A DNA stretch of 64,000 nt from Candidatus Poribacteria bacterium (GCA_028818705.1 JAPPNJ010000001.1:62001-126000); one strand, 5' to 3'; shown: positions 53,985 to 62,685, counted from the stretch's first letter. Notes: generated by a model not told the origin, from the letters alone. Numbers and translations: made by a program.

Positions 53985-54557
53985 TTAAGCCTCTCTGTTC
54001 TGGTCGAGCTGTTGTGTCCTGATCTCTTGGAGGATTTCCACAACAGTTTCCATTTGACCTTCAAGTCTGGCAATCCGGTTCTCGACAGATGCGTTTGATT
54101 CTACGTCGTCCTCTTCGTCTGAGGTAACTTCAACTGTTTCGGCTTCATTAATATCGGAATTTCCGCGCGCGCTCTCACCCCAGATATCTTTGAGGAAGTC
54201 GGGCATTGATTGCCGGACAACTTCACCGACATCTTTTAGTTCGTCGCCGATGGTTTTCTTCATGTGCGAGAAGTCGAAATCATCAACACATCCCTCTCTG
54301 AGGTATGCAGCGACTTGGTGGCATGCGAAGCAGACATCACCAAAAGCGGCATCTGTTTCTAAAGGTTCAAACAGATCCGTCGGGACAGCACCGAGTTCAA
54401 TTAGGCGATTAAGTGCGTTGTTGAATTGCCGAGCGCATCGCTCCTCGCCGCCTGAAAACTGATCGGTAATTGTTGAAGTTTCTACGATGCGTGCCGTTGT
54501 TTCCAATAGCCGTAGAATTCGGCGAATTTCCTTTTGGGATTCAAGTTCGTTGGACAT
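53985..54557 (-). CDS. Hypothetical coiled-coil protein
   Basis: 190 residues, no family recognised. An N-terminal helical domain (KEIRRILRLLETTARIVETSTI ... RQFNNALNRLIELGAVP) is followed by a segment with a single CFACHQ, an acidic linker (VTSDEEDDVESNAS) and a C-terminal heptad-type helix (ENRIARLEGQMETVVEILQEIRTQQLDQ). Such a layout suggests a structural or regulatory oligomer. ATG has AAGGAG 6 nt upstream, and the message may start from the TATATAG element near 54585 (minus strand). Confidence 0.65.
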   Translation of the reverse strand: MSNELESQKEIRRILRLLETTARIVETSTITDQFSGGEERCARQFNNALNRLIELGAVPTDLFEPLETDAAFGDVCFACHQVAAYLREGCVDDFDFSHMKKTIGDELKDVGEVVRQSMPDFLKDIWGESARGNSDINEAETVEVTSDEEDDVESNASVENRIARLEGQMETVVEILQEIRTQQLDQNREA

Positions 54558-54916
54558 GATTGTCTCCTTTTTATGGGCATTTGCCTATATAGAGTCCCCA
54601 AGGCTAAAAAAGATAGTGAAAAATGTTTCTCTAATGATTGCCTCTGAGCTGCTGCGCCCTGCGTCCCGGCAGGTTCCCGATTAAGTTTTGCTGGATTCTC
54701 ATTCTCGGCTCTTTTCGGTTCTCGCCGCATTTACTTCTTAGGCGTTGCAACTGGCTCTTTTAACAGCAAGCTTAGTCCCTTTCCAGTGCAGGATAGGGAT
54801 TCCAGCGTTGTAAGCTGCGCGAAAAAACAGGATATCGCAAATCTGCCTATCGGGGTTGCCTATATAGAGTCACCTGGAGATAAAAAGGATAGTAGAAAAA
54901 GTAAAAGCACGTAAAT
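54558..54916. other. Gene-free stretch with a duplicated TATATAG block
   Basis: 359 nt between two minus-strand genes. Two blocks of about 45 nt, TTGCCTATATAGAGTC plus an A-rich tail, occur at 54579-54623 and 54857-54905. On the minus strand each reads GACTCTATATAGGCAA, so each could hold a -10 element. The first is the probable promoter of the coiled-coil gene. Nothing else recognised. Confidence 0.5.
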
Positions 54917-56131
54917 TTAGGAGGTGTCTGACTTTAACTCAGCGACATTCCGACGGATTTTGATAACTGCCTTGATAATGTCCTCTATATCCTCTTCGCT
55001 CGCCATTAGGACGTTTTGACTCAAAGAGAGACCGGTTTGGCATATCTTCTCAGTCTCAGGACAATGCACATCGGTATAGTTAAGATTGTGCCCGAAAAGA
55101 TTAGAGTTAAGAAAAGACTCACGATACATAGGAGTGGTATACCAGTGTCCCATCGGTATTCCCTCGGCACGCATTGCTTTGAGGAACGTCTCACGTGAAA
55201 TCCCTTCAAATTCCTCGGAATCGAAGATCGCTTTATAGCCGTGACAACCCCCACGGGTTGCGCGTGGATCCAGTGGTGTGACTATGATGCCCGGCACCTC
55301 TCCAAGCCAACCATCTAACCACCGCATGTTTTTATGTCGATAGTTAGTTTCAGCTTCAAGCCGAGTCAGACGAGAAAGAAGAAGACCTGCTTGCCATTCA
55401 GTCATACGGAAATTGCCACCGAAAGGCTCTGATTCCCCGAATTCAGCATCAGGCAGGGTACGTCCACAATTATGCAGTGCCCATGCTCGTTCGTAGAGTT
55501 CGCGATCGTTGATGAGGACAATACCGCCTTCACCGGCACATAGGTTTTTTGACGACTGGAAACTGAAACATCCGAAATGTCCCCAGCTGCCAACGCCTCG
55601 CCCGCGCCATTCTGCACCGTGCGCTTGCGCACAATCTTCAACAACCTTAAGGTTATGCCGGTTCGCGACTTCGACAAGGGCGTCCAGATCAGCAGGATAT
55701 CCAGCGATATGAACTGGTAAAATCGCTTTTGTTTTCTCGGTTATAGCAGCTTCAACCTTTGCAGCGTCCAACAGGAAACTGTCAGGGGCGGTATCGACAA
55801 AAACAGGGACAGCATGCGTCATGAGAATCGCGACGACCGTCGCTTGGAAGGTATAGGGTGTGGTAATGACTTCATCACCCGGACAAACGCCTGCTGCTTT
55901 CAGGGCGATATAGAGTGCGGATGTGCCGCTATTGACGCAAACGCCATACTTTGCGCCTTGGAATTCAGCGAATTGTTGTGCGAATTCAGGAACTCTTGGT
56001 CCGCCAACACCCCATTGTCCACTCTTGTAAATGCTTTCAAATGCTTCAAGATCGGCTGGATCTTGCCTGGGCCATGTCGGATATGAATCCGTGCGAACAG
56101 GTTCACCACCGTTTATTGCTAATGTTGCCAT
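54917..56131 (-). CDS. DegT/DnrJ/EryC1/StrS-family aminotransferase
   Basis: 404-residue PLP enzyme of the sugar-aminotransferase type. The Schiff-base lysine is K195 in FSFQSSKNLCAGEGGIV, the phosphate-binding VNSGTSALYIALKAAGV and the pyridine Asp in VVEDCAQAHGA are present. Members aminate nucleotide-linked keto sugars for polysaccharide or antibiotic synthesis; no sugar pathway genes adjoin it here. ATG follows AGGGGG. Many Poribacteria-like genomes carry several copies. Confidence 0.92.
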   Translation of the reverse strand: MATLAINGGEPVRTDSYPTWPRQDPADLEAFESIYKSGQWGVGGPRVPEFAQQFAEFQGAKYGVCVNSGTSALYIALKAAGVCPGDEVITTPYTFQATVVAILMTHAVPVFVDTAPDSFLLDAAKVEAAITEKTKAILPVHIAGYPADLDALVEVANRHNLKVVEDCAQAHGAEWRGRGVGSWGHFGCFSFQSSKNLCAGEGGIVLINDRELYERAWALHNCGRTLPDAEFGESEPFGGNFRMTEWQAGLLLSRLTRLEAETNYRHKNMRWLDGWLGEVPGIIVTPLDPRATRGGCHGYKAIFDSEEFEGISRETFLKAMRAEGIPMGHWYTTPMYRESFLNSNLFGHNLNYTDVHCPETEKICQTGLSLSQNVLMASEEDIEDIIKAVIKIRRNVAELKSDTS

Positions 56132-56152
56132 ATCTTTGTCCCCCTTCGATTC

Positions 56153-56386
56153 CTAAAGTAACTTTTTTATTCTATCCCGCAAATTGGTAAACTTCGCTCT
56201 ACGCACTATCTCTTGTAAACGATACTCCAAATGTCCAGATTGAACTTCAGCGATTAATGCTTTCAGTGCACCTCGCGCTTTTTTCTTCAATTCGGTGTTA
56301 ATTACACTCTCCCGAACTGCCTCTTCAAACTCATCCTCATCCTGCCTCTCATACCCCAAAGCGTTTTTAAGGTAACTTTGCCACAT
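56153..56386 (-). CDS. Small orphan copy of a DUF402 C-terminal domain
   Basis: 77 residues: DEDEFEEAVRE...ALKALIAEVQSGHLEYRLQEIV closely matches the C-terminal 65 residues of the neighbouring 184-residue protein (DEDEFEDAVRD...VLKALIADVEAGHLETRMQAVF). The ATG lies inside the neighbour's last codons (20-nt overlap) in another frame. It looks like the end of a tandem duplicate whose front is lost. Whether it is translated is uncertain. Confidence 0.5.
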   Translation of the reverse strand: MWQSYLKNALGYERQDEDEFEEAVRESVINTELKKKARGALKALIAEVQSGHLEYRLQEIVRRAKFTNLRDRIKKLL

Positions 56387-56921
56387 AATCCGATAAATCT
56401 GGGAGTTGGGCTTTACTAAACACTGCTTGCATGCGAGTTTCTAAATGACCTGCTTCTACATCAGCAATCAACGCTTTCAAGACATTCCACGCCTTTTTTT
56501 CTAATTCAGCATCAATCGCACCATCCCGAACTGCATCCTCAAATTCGTCCTCATCTTGGATTTCATAGGTACCATCCGGATTTATCCACAGATCCAAGAA
56601 GAGATCGGTTATCTCAAAACAGTCGAGTTTACCCTCTACATTTGTGCTTCGCTTAACTGGTTCCATAACATCACAATAGTAACCTGTCCATTCGTTATCC
56701 AGATTATACACTTTACCGACATCGTACCATAGTCCCGTAAATACAAACCAGACCGCGGCGAAGTTATCGCCTAAAACGGTTTTGCTATTTTGAACTATGG
56801 GTGAGGAAGGTCTAAGGCGTTGAGAGGTAATAATAACATCATCATCTACGTAAAGTAGATGCTGCTCAAAATGATTAACGCGATCAGGAGGCCTTTTATA
56901 GGTAAGTGTTATCGTTTCCAT
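56367..56921 (-). CDS. DUF402-domain protein (possible RNA-binding/hydrolase)
   Basis: 184 residues. ITLTYKRPPDRVNHFEQHLLYVDDDVIITSQ opens, and WYDVGKVYNLDNEWTGYYCDVMEPVKR...CFEITDLFLDLWINPDGTYEIQDEDEFEDAV is the DUF402 core with its 'YCDi..P......(Y/F)..tDLfLDlwv.PDG....DEDEFe' signature. Relatives include FAU-1/AU-binding proteins and nucleoside diphosphatases. It sits between the aminotransferase and the restriction gene, same strand. Confidence 0.8.
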   Translation of the reverse strand: METITLTYKRPPDRVNHFEQHLLYVDDDVIITSQRLRPSSPIVQNSKTVLGDNFAAVWFVFTGLWYDVGKVYNLDNEWTGYYCDVMEPVKRSTNVEGKLDCFEITDLFLDLWINPDGTYEIQDEDEFEDAVRDGAIDAELEKKAWNVLKALIADVEAGHLETRMQAVFSKAQLPDLSDYVAKLP

Positions 56922-56949
56922 ACTATAGAATTTCTCTGGTTAGCTGCCT

Positions 56950-57510
56950 CTACGCATCAATGCCAAAAATCAGGACAGGGATATCAATATCAACAACCCC
57001 GCTCGCCTTCAATTCCCACACGAATCGTTCAAAATATGGGACTGAGGTAGACATTTCATCAGTAAAAGACTTCACCGGGACAATCTCAATTCCAGCATCA
57101 ATGTAACCTAAGTTACGAAAAATAGGAAATTTGACGTACACGTCGTAGACCATGGATTGATACACTCCAAATTGCACCTCTATCCCAAGCCGTTCCTTTA
57201 GAAAGTCTATCTCTCGATATGCAGGACGCATTTGTTTTCGTAAATATCCAGATCGGTAGTGGTCTGCGATAGTGGGCTGTGGAATAGAGACACGCTTCTT
57301 CCGCCATCCCTTGGATTCAAAACCCTGAGCAAAAGCATTATTAAGATCGGTCGGACTATACAACATTTTGCCCTTCATTGTTTTCTCTTTACTTTTCTTA
57401 GTTTTGCAACTCAGAGCATCAACAACAGCAATAATATCTTCCACCTCTTGTAAGAGCGTTTTTTGAATGGCACACCCATTACTGAATGAATACTCGGCAG
57501 CAATAATCAT
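56950..57510 (-). CDS. Type II restriction endonuclease, BglII/BstYI family
   Basis: 186 residues. The region GIEVQFGVYQSMVYDVYVKFPIF matches the BglII family, whose PD-(D/E)XK-like site has the E-V-Q form; Glu and Gln of IEVQFG are the expected metal ligands. BglII (AGATCT) and BstYI (RGATCY) are the family types. ATG follows GGAGA, 19 nt after the methyltransferase stop, so both are in one unit with the methyltransferase first. The exact site cannot be read from sequence. Confidence 0.85.
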   Translation of the reverse strand: MIIAAEYSFSNGCAIQKTLLQEVEDIIAVVDALSCKTKKSKEKTMKGKMLYSPTDLNNAFAQGFESKGWRKKRVSIPQPTIADHYRSGYLRKQMRPAYREIDFLKERLGIEVQFGVYQSMVYDVYVKFPIFRNLGYIDAGIEIVPVKSFTDEMSTSVPYFERFVWELKASGVVDIDIPVLIFGIDA

Positions 57511-57529
57511 GAATATTTTATCTCCAACT

Positions 57530-58504
57530 TTACTTCCATTCTAAAGGTATTTGGGCAGTACGTTCTTTTCCGGTGGGCTTGTGGATAGGTTTGCCTAAGG
57601 GACGGAGAGACAACGTTCCCTCTGCGAATTTCTGTATTCTCCCACGGGCAACAGAGATATATTTTGGATCTTGTTCAGCAGCAATCGCTTTTCGATTATG
57701 CTGCAAGGCACCGATGATAGTAGACCCAACACCTCCATAAGGGTCTAAAACAGTTCCTTCAGGTTGTGTGAGTGCTAAGACACATCGCTGGACTAATTCG
57801 ACGGGAAACTGGCACGGATGTTCGGTCTTCTCTGGATGGTTGGCTTTCACATTTGGAATATCCCAAACTTCATCCTCCCAGTCCTGTTTGACCACGTCCC
57901 AAATATCAGAAGGATTCTTGCCAAGTGGGTTTCCTGAGAGCTGCCCTTTCTTCGGTCCTTTGAAATGTCGCTTGCCTGGGTATTTTGCTGGAATTCGTAC
58001 TGGGTCAAGATTGAAAATGTATTCATCACTTTTCGTGAACCACAAGATCACCTCATAGCGACCAGAAAACCGCTTTGTGCAGTGCAAGCCATGATTAAAT
58101 CTCCAGATGATCCGATTCCGCAATTTTAAGCCAAAACTCTTGAAAATCTCATAAAAGTAGATATCAAGCGGAAATACTTCACCTTTCTGGACGTAATTTC
58201 CCACTTGCCAACAGAGACTACCAGCAGCAGCAAGCACACGATACACTTCCCTGATTACAGGTTCCTGGCTTTTTAGATATGATTGCAGGGTTGTCTTTTT
58301 TTCGTATTTTTTGCCTATGTTGTACGGTGGCGATGTAATGATCATATCTACCGAATTTGATGGAATATTTTTTAGTAACGCACTACAATCTCCATCAAAG
58401 AGGACAACGTCTGCATCAACATTATAGGTATCTGAAACTGTAATTTGACGTGGTTCATTGAACAGATCCATCATTAGGTAGACCTCTCTATTTTGTATTA
58501 CCAT
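57530..58504 (-). CDS. Site-specific DNA methyltransferase, beta class, partner of the BglII-like nuclease
   Basis: 324 residues. Catalytic motif T57-SPPY-61 precedes the SAM-binding motif DPYGGVGSTIIGAL (about 253), the circular order of beta-class enzymes. TSPPY in place of DPPY/NPPY is most common in N4-cytosine enzymes (as in M.BglII), though N6-adenine is not excluded. Two starts are possible: ATG 58504, or ATG 58474 with AGAGG upstream; the N-terminal ten residues are not conserved-looking. Located directly before the restriction gene, it should protect the host site. Confidence 0.9.
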   Translation of the reverse strand: MVIQNREVYLMMDLFNEPRQITVSDTYNVDADVVLFDGDCSALLKNIPSNSVDMIITSPPYNIGKKYEKKTTLQSYLKSQEPVIREVYRVLAAAGSLCWQVGNYVQKGEVFPLDIYFYEIFKSFGLKLRNRIIWRFNHGLHCTKRFSGRYEVILWFTKSDEYIFNLDPVRIPAKYPGKRHFKGPKKGQLSGNPLGKNPSDIWDVVKQDWEDEVWDIPNVKANHPEKTEHPCQFPVELVQRCVLALTQPEGTVLDPYGGVGSTIIGALQHNRKAIAAEQDPKYISVARGRIQKFAEGTLSLRPLGKPIHKPTGKERTAQIPLEWK

Positions 58505-58522
58505 GTGAGTTCCATAAAGAGA

Positions 58523-59584
58523 TCAATAAGATGACATCGCTTCACGGAACGCTTTGATATGCATCGGTGTTGTCCCACAACATCCACCGACTAAGTAGGC
58601 ACCTGCTTCAAGAAGTGCGGGGACATGACTTGCCATCTGTTCGGGGGTCTGCGTATAGACGGTTTGATGGTTTTCATCAAGCTTCGGCATGCCGGCATTT
58701 GGGTATGCCATCATCCGCTTACCCTGAACTTCTCTGTCAGTCAGTGCAGCTTGGAGCTGCTCGGTGCCGGTGATTGCATAAGGCATCCCGGTATGCTCAT
58801 CGCGTCTGGATTCGGCACCACAATTTACACCAATGATGCTCACAGCATCTAATAACGAGTCTCCATCTGAAAATTCACCCTGTGTGAGAATATCCAGCAG
58901 ATCTGCTGGTGAATTCCCCCAATCTGTGCGATAAACTATGTTGCCGCTCCGCCGCTCTTTCGTCCATTTGTATGTCAAGTTTACTGCGATAGGAAGACCT
59001 GTCTGACGTGCGACATCCACAGCCATCGCTGCCTCTTTCGCGGAAAACATTGTCTCAAGGCAGAGGAAATCCACACCTGCTTCTGTAAGGGTATGGATAA
59101 CTAATTTGTGCGCCTCTCTGGCATCAGCGTTTGGAATGCCGAAAGTGGTATCACCACTATCCGCTTCAATCGCGCCGGGAGAAGGTCCAACAGAACCAGC
59201 GATGTAGATATCTCTACCGCTCTGTTCAACGGCAGCTTTCGCATGCTGAACAGCCGACCGAACAAGGCGTCGAGCATCCGAGGTATCTTGTCCTGCCATT
59301 TCCAGGTGAAGTGGAGATGCCACAAAGGTATTCGTTCCAATTGCGTCAACACCGGCGTTAATATAATCTGAATGGATGTCAACAACTGCCGTCGGATGTA
59401 ATTCATTGGCGAGTGCACTATTCGCAAGTTCTATACCTCTTGAGAACAACTGCGAACCGAACCCGCCATCATACAAAATTGGTGTATTGGACTTTAAGCG
59501 TTCTTGAAAGTTTTTAATTTTACCTTGCGGTTCGGCGAGGTATGCTAATGGTCTCACGTCCCTCTCCGTATATCCGCCCTCCAT
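58523..59584 (-). CDS. Homocysteine S-methyltransferase-family protein
   Basis: 353 residues, the Hcy-binding barrel of BHMT/MetH. Opens ILYDGGFGSQLFSRGI (D-G-G motif); the zinc ligands are C255 in GVNCGAESRR and C335-C336 in VGGCCGTTPMHI. It lacks the folate and cobalamin modules of MetH. Together with the corrinoid protein and the activator downstream of the promoter side it could take a methyl group from cobalamin onto homocysteine, or onto another thiol. The start is unclear: the ATG lacks a site, and a GTG at residue 10 has GGAG 6 nt before it. Confidence 0.88.
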   Translation of the reverse strand: MEGGYTERDVRPLAYLAEPQGKIKNFQERLKSNTPILYDGGFGSQLFSRGIELANSALANELHPTAVVDIHSDYINAGVDAIGTNTFVASPLHLEMAGQDTSDARRLVRSAVQHAKAAVEQSGRDIYIAGSVGPSPGAIEADSGDTTFGIPNADAREAHKLVIHTLTEAGVDFLCLETMFSAKEAAMAVDVARQTGLPIAVNLTYKWTKERRSGNIVYRTDWGNSPADLLDILTQGEFSDGDSLLDAVSIIGVNCGAESRRDEHTGMPYAITGTEQLQAALTDREVQGKRMMAYPNAGMPKLDENHQTVYTQTPEQMASHVPALLEAGAYLVGGCCGTTPMHIKAFREAMSSY

Positions 59585-59599
59585 TACGGGCTATGCGCT

Positions 59600-59652
59600 T
59601 AAGATTATCCTGAAAACCTATAATCCTATAAATCATAGTTCAGACTTTTGTG
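59600..59652. repeat. Dispersed repeat (GGATTTATAGGATT type), reversed
   Basis: Reverse complement reads GTCTGAACTATGATTTATAG then GATTATAGG, matching 6354-6392 and 37592-37640. Confidence 0.5.
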
Positions 59653-59656
59653 TTCC

Positions 59657-61546
59657 TTACAACGTTGCTGGCATCGGTTTGAATTGGCAGCCTTCTACGA
59701 ATATCTCAAAGAAATCGGGCGTGGTCTCTAATTCAATGTGTTCAATATTATTGACGAGTGTTTCAATATTTGCGCGTTTTTTCTCGGAAAGGAGAACGGC
59801 TGTCGCACCGGCTACTGCGGCGTTACCGAGCTTGACAACATTCGCTTCCGGGACAGGGGCAAGGAATCCGATTTCGACAGCATCCTGCAGGTTAACATAA
59901 TTGGCAAAGCCGCCCGCTAAAAAGAGCGTTGTGATGTCTTCTGGAGCACAATCGAAGTGCCGTAAAACAATGTATTGTCCACAATAGTTTGCTGCCTTTG
60001 CCTGCGCGAGATTGCTTGCGTCCTCGCGTGAGAGCGTAATACCGTGCTCCGGCAAGATTGACATGACGCGCTGCTTTCTGTCAGCAAAAACACCTTTGGG
60101 ACTCATCTGATTGTTCCGTCGGAGTTCAGCAAGTAGGGAAATTAATCCTGAACCGCACAACCCTTGAGGGGTTCCTCCATCGATCGTATCATAACCGAAT
60201 TGATTGCCATTCCACCTTACAGATTCAATAGCACCGGGATAAGCGGGCATCCCGTATTCAATGCCACCACCCTCAAATGCAGGACCAGCAGGACATGACG
60301 CAGCTACCATCCGTTTCGCATTTCCAACGACGACTTCTGTGTTCGTCCCAACATCAACCAACATGATAATCTCATCCGTTGATGGCAGGTCAATTGAGAC
60401 CAAATCTGCGGCGACATCCGCACCGACATGGCTTGCAATCAACGGCAAACTGTACACCATTGCTTTTGGATTCGCACGGAGACCCAAGCGACGTGTTTTT
60501 TCAGTAAGGGAAGTGGTTGAACGGAGTCCGTCACGGTATTCATGCTCAATCAGAGACTTATATGGCTTTTGTCCAATACTTTGGACATCCTGTTTAAAGA
60601 AAATATCGCGCATCGTTGTATTACCAGCAACAACGATCTCATAAATCTCCTGCCGGACAAAATCATGGCGGGTACACATCTCCATAATTTCGCTGTTTAG
60701 TGCAGCGATAAGCGAACGGCGCAATTCTCCTTGAAATTCACCGTCGTAAGAGATACGGTTCATGATATCGCTTCCACCAAAACGCTGTGGATTTTCAAAC
60801 GAACTGACAGAGACAGTTTCCCCAGTCTCCAAATCAACCAGGTTCGCCACTACCGTCGTTGTCCCGATGTCTATGGCTAACCCATAAAGATGTCCTCGGT
60901 AACGGTCAATAGCTTCGTCCCCGTAATAGACGACTCCCTCGCGATGGCTAACCCGCGGATTAAGTTCCGGCGTTCCGTTGTCATCTGTCATTGCGTGCGT
61001 TAGAATTCTTGGAGTGCGTCGGAGTGTGGTAAACTCGATATCTGTATCAACATCGAGGACGACGGCTTGACAGGCGAGGCGGTAATTATCTCGTAGGAAA
61101 TCCTCTGCTTCGTTTGGGGGCTGGAGGGCGTCCATTCCATGTTTGATTTCAACGATACATTCATGGCACTGTCCGGTTCGGAAACAGGAGGTCGGGACCT
61201 GCACGTCTAAATCGTCTGCGTAGTCAAAAATGGTTTTTCCGGGGGTGAGTTGATGGACTTTTCCGTCAGATGTAATCGTAGCATGGGATCCAGAAGGCTG
61301 GTCAGCTGTCTCAGTCTCCCAAGCACTTCGATAATCCAATTTATCGTCGCCGACACATAGAAGTCCTGTCCCTTCATCAATTTTCCGTTGGTTTCGACAG
61401 CCGAATTTCGCTGTGCAGTGATCAAATCGATTTTTGTAGGGACACCGGTAGGTCGCTTGGACATCAGCGTGAACAACCAATCCCTCAAAAATCTGCGTAA
61501 TTTTATTTAGGCGTTTTTCGTATTCCGCTTTGTCTATCTTTTTCAT
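59657..61546 (-). CDS. Corrinoid-protein reductive activator (2Fe-2S ferredoxin + ASKHA domain)
   Basis: 629 residues. A ferredoxin-like domain (about 85-190) has the cluster Cys in TSCFRTGQCHECIVEI plus a later ACQAV. The ASKHA domain (about 215-600) starts LYGLAIDIGTTTVVANLVD and contains VVAGNTTMRDIF, ASHVGADVAADL, VDVGTNTEVVVG, GLCGSGLISLLAEL and FLAGGFANYVNL, the RACo signature. Such proteins use ATP to return inactive Co(II) corrinoid to Co(I). An extra N-terminal part of about 75 residues has four Cys (YRCPYKNRFDHC, FGCRNQ, LLC) and no match in standard RACo. No ribosome-binding site seen before the ATG. Next to the corrinoid protein and homocysteine methyltransferase. Confidence 0.9.
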   Translation of the reverse strand: MKKIDKAEYEKRLNKITQIFEGLVVHADVQATYRCPYKNRFDHCTAKFGCRNQRKIDEGTGLLCVGDDKLDYRSAWETETADQPSGSHATITSDGKVHQLTPGKTIFDYADDLDVQVPTSCFRTGQCHECIVEIKHGMDALQPPNEAEDFLRDNYRLACQAVVLDVDTDIEFTTLRRTPRILTHAMTDDNGTPELNPRVSHREGVVYYGDEAIDRYRGHLYGLAIDIGTTTVVANLVDLETGETVSVSSFENPQRFGGSDIMNRISYDGEFQGELRRSLIAALNSEIMEMCTRHDFVRQEIYEIVVAGNTTMRDIFFKQDVQSIGQKPYKSLIEHEYRDGLRSTTSLTEKTRRLGLRANPKAMVYSLPLIASHVGADVAADLVSIDLPSTDEIIMLVDVGTNTEVVVGNAKRMVAASCPAGPAFEGGGIEYGMPAYPGAIESVRWNGNQFGYDTIDGGTPQGLCGSGLISLLAELRRNNQMSPKGVFADRKQRVMSILPEHGITLSREDASNLAQAKAANYCGQYIVLRHFDCAPEDITTLFLAGGFANYVNLQDAVEIGFLAPVPEANVVKLGNAAVAGATAVLLSEKKRANIETLVNNIEHIELETTPDFFEIFVEGCQFKPMPATL

Positions 61547-61587
61547 GTTTTATAGTAGATTTTACCAGCACCGATACAGGGCGCATC

Positions 61588-61612
61588 GGCGAGGTTATGA
61601 AACCTCGCCTAC
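61588..61612. repeat. Family D hairpin
   Basis: GGCGAGGTT-ATGA-AACCTCGCC plus TAC between two genes of the methyl-transfer unit. Confidence 0.8.
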
Positions 61613-61628
61613 GGGGCGTTGTCTCAAT

Positions 61629-62387
61629 TTACCACTCCTCATCTGGTTCTAAAAGAAACTTCTTAGCTAAAGCGACACATGCGAGTGCATCCTTGCCGTA
61701 TCCATCCGCCCCCATGTCATCGGCAAAGGTTTGTGTGACTGGAGCACCACCCACCATAATCTTTACCTCTTCGCGTAAGTCTTCGTCAATGAAGGCGTCA
61801 ATTGTTTTCCCCATATTCGGCATCGTCGTTGTCAGGAGTGCGGACATACCCAGAATCGGAGCCTCATACTCCTCAACAGCCTCAATAAAATCATCTTCAG
61901 AGGTATCAACGCCTAAATCGTGTACAACGAAACCGGCACCGCGGAGCATCATGATGCACAGATTCTTGCCGATATCGTGCAGGTCGCCTTTGACAGTTCC
62001 CATAATTACCGTGCCGATGGGATCAATGCCTGAATCGGAGAGGATTGGTTCAATATATGCCATCCCTGCTTTCATTGCGCGTGCGCAGGCTAAAACTTCA
62101 GGTACAAAAATGAAGTTCTCCCGGAACTTGATACCGACGACACCCATCCCAGCGATGAGTCCATCGTCCATAATTTCCAATGCCTCTGTCCCGTCTTCCA
62201 GAGCGGCTTGTGTCATTTCATCAACGGTGTGATGGTCACCATCAATAAGCGCTGCAGCGATGTCCTGCATTGCTGGGGTCGCCTGCGCGAACATCTCAAT
62301 GGTCAACTCTATCTCGTCAGGCTGTTCCAAGTATTCTTCGATTTCTTCTCGGATAAATTCGTTTGCGATGTCATTAATGGATGCCAC
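61629..62387 (-). CDS. Corrinoid (B12-binding) protein of a methyl-transfer system
   Basis: 252 residues, MtaC/MtbC/MetH-B12-domain type. The cap helices (DALIDGDHHTVDEMTQAALEDG, GMGVVGIKFRENFIFVPEVLACARAMKAG) precede the cobalamin-binding motif DLHDIGKN with the axial H137, then the Rossmann part HDLGVDTSEDDFIEAV and IMVGGAPVTQTFADDMGADGY. The GTG at 62387 with GAGGA 11 nt upstream is preferred; the frame can be read to an ATG at 62444. It is the first gene of the unit corrinoid protein - activator - homocysteine methyltransferase. The enzyme that loads the methyl group (MT1) is not in this window. Confidence 0.9.
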   Translation of the reverse strand: MASINDIANEFIREEIEEYLEQPDEIELTIEMFAQATPAMQDIAAALIDGDHHTVDEMTQAALEDGTEALEIMDDGLIAGMGVVGIKFRENFIFVPEVLACARAMKAGMAYIEPILSDSGIDPIGTVIMGTVKGDLHDIGKNLCIMMLRGAGFVVHDLGVDTSEDDFIEAVEEYEAPILGMSALLTTTMPNMGKTIDAFIDEDLREEVKIMVGGAPVTQTFADDMGADGYGKDALACVALAKKFLLEPDEEW

Positions 62388-62509
62388 GAGTTTCGCATTC
62401 CTCCTCAAAAGACATAAAATAGCACAGGCAGGAAAAAATGGCAACCGAATTTTCGGATAGTGTCACGGCTATTCAGTTTTGATTTTTAACCTTGCTTGGT
62501 TAGAGAATC

Positions 62510-62625
62510 GGGAATCGGAGTTCCCTCCTACAGCAAGAGGTCGGGATTAGGAAATCCCTCCTACAGGAAGACATCGGGAAATGTAAAACTGAGACCAAAT
62601 TGTGCTTTCATAGCATAATTTGGCA
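62510..62625. repeat. Family C pair followed by family B unit and large hairpin
   Basis: C units at 62510-62531 (GGGAA/TTCCC version) and 62543-62564 (GGGATT/AATCCC version), then a B unit at about 62580-62625 (CAAATTGTGCT-TTCAT-AGCATAATTTG). A GCAGGCGTGC/GCGCGCCTGC hairpin and ACTGACG-TGTGG-CGTCAGT with TTT at 62664-62685 follow, near the dctP stop; the last may act as a terminator, with low confidence. Confidence 0.7.
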
Positions 62626-62685
62626 GGCGTGCTTTGAAAGCGCGCCTGCTGAGGACAGGTTCACTGACGTGTGGCGTCAGTTTCC

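Noticed and set aside
62388..62685. Cobalamin riboswitch upstream of the corrinoid protein
   Set aside because: No B12-box (GCCACTG) or surrounding helices recognised; the stretch is hairpin repeats.
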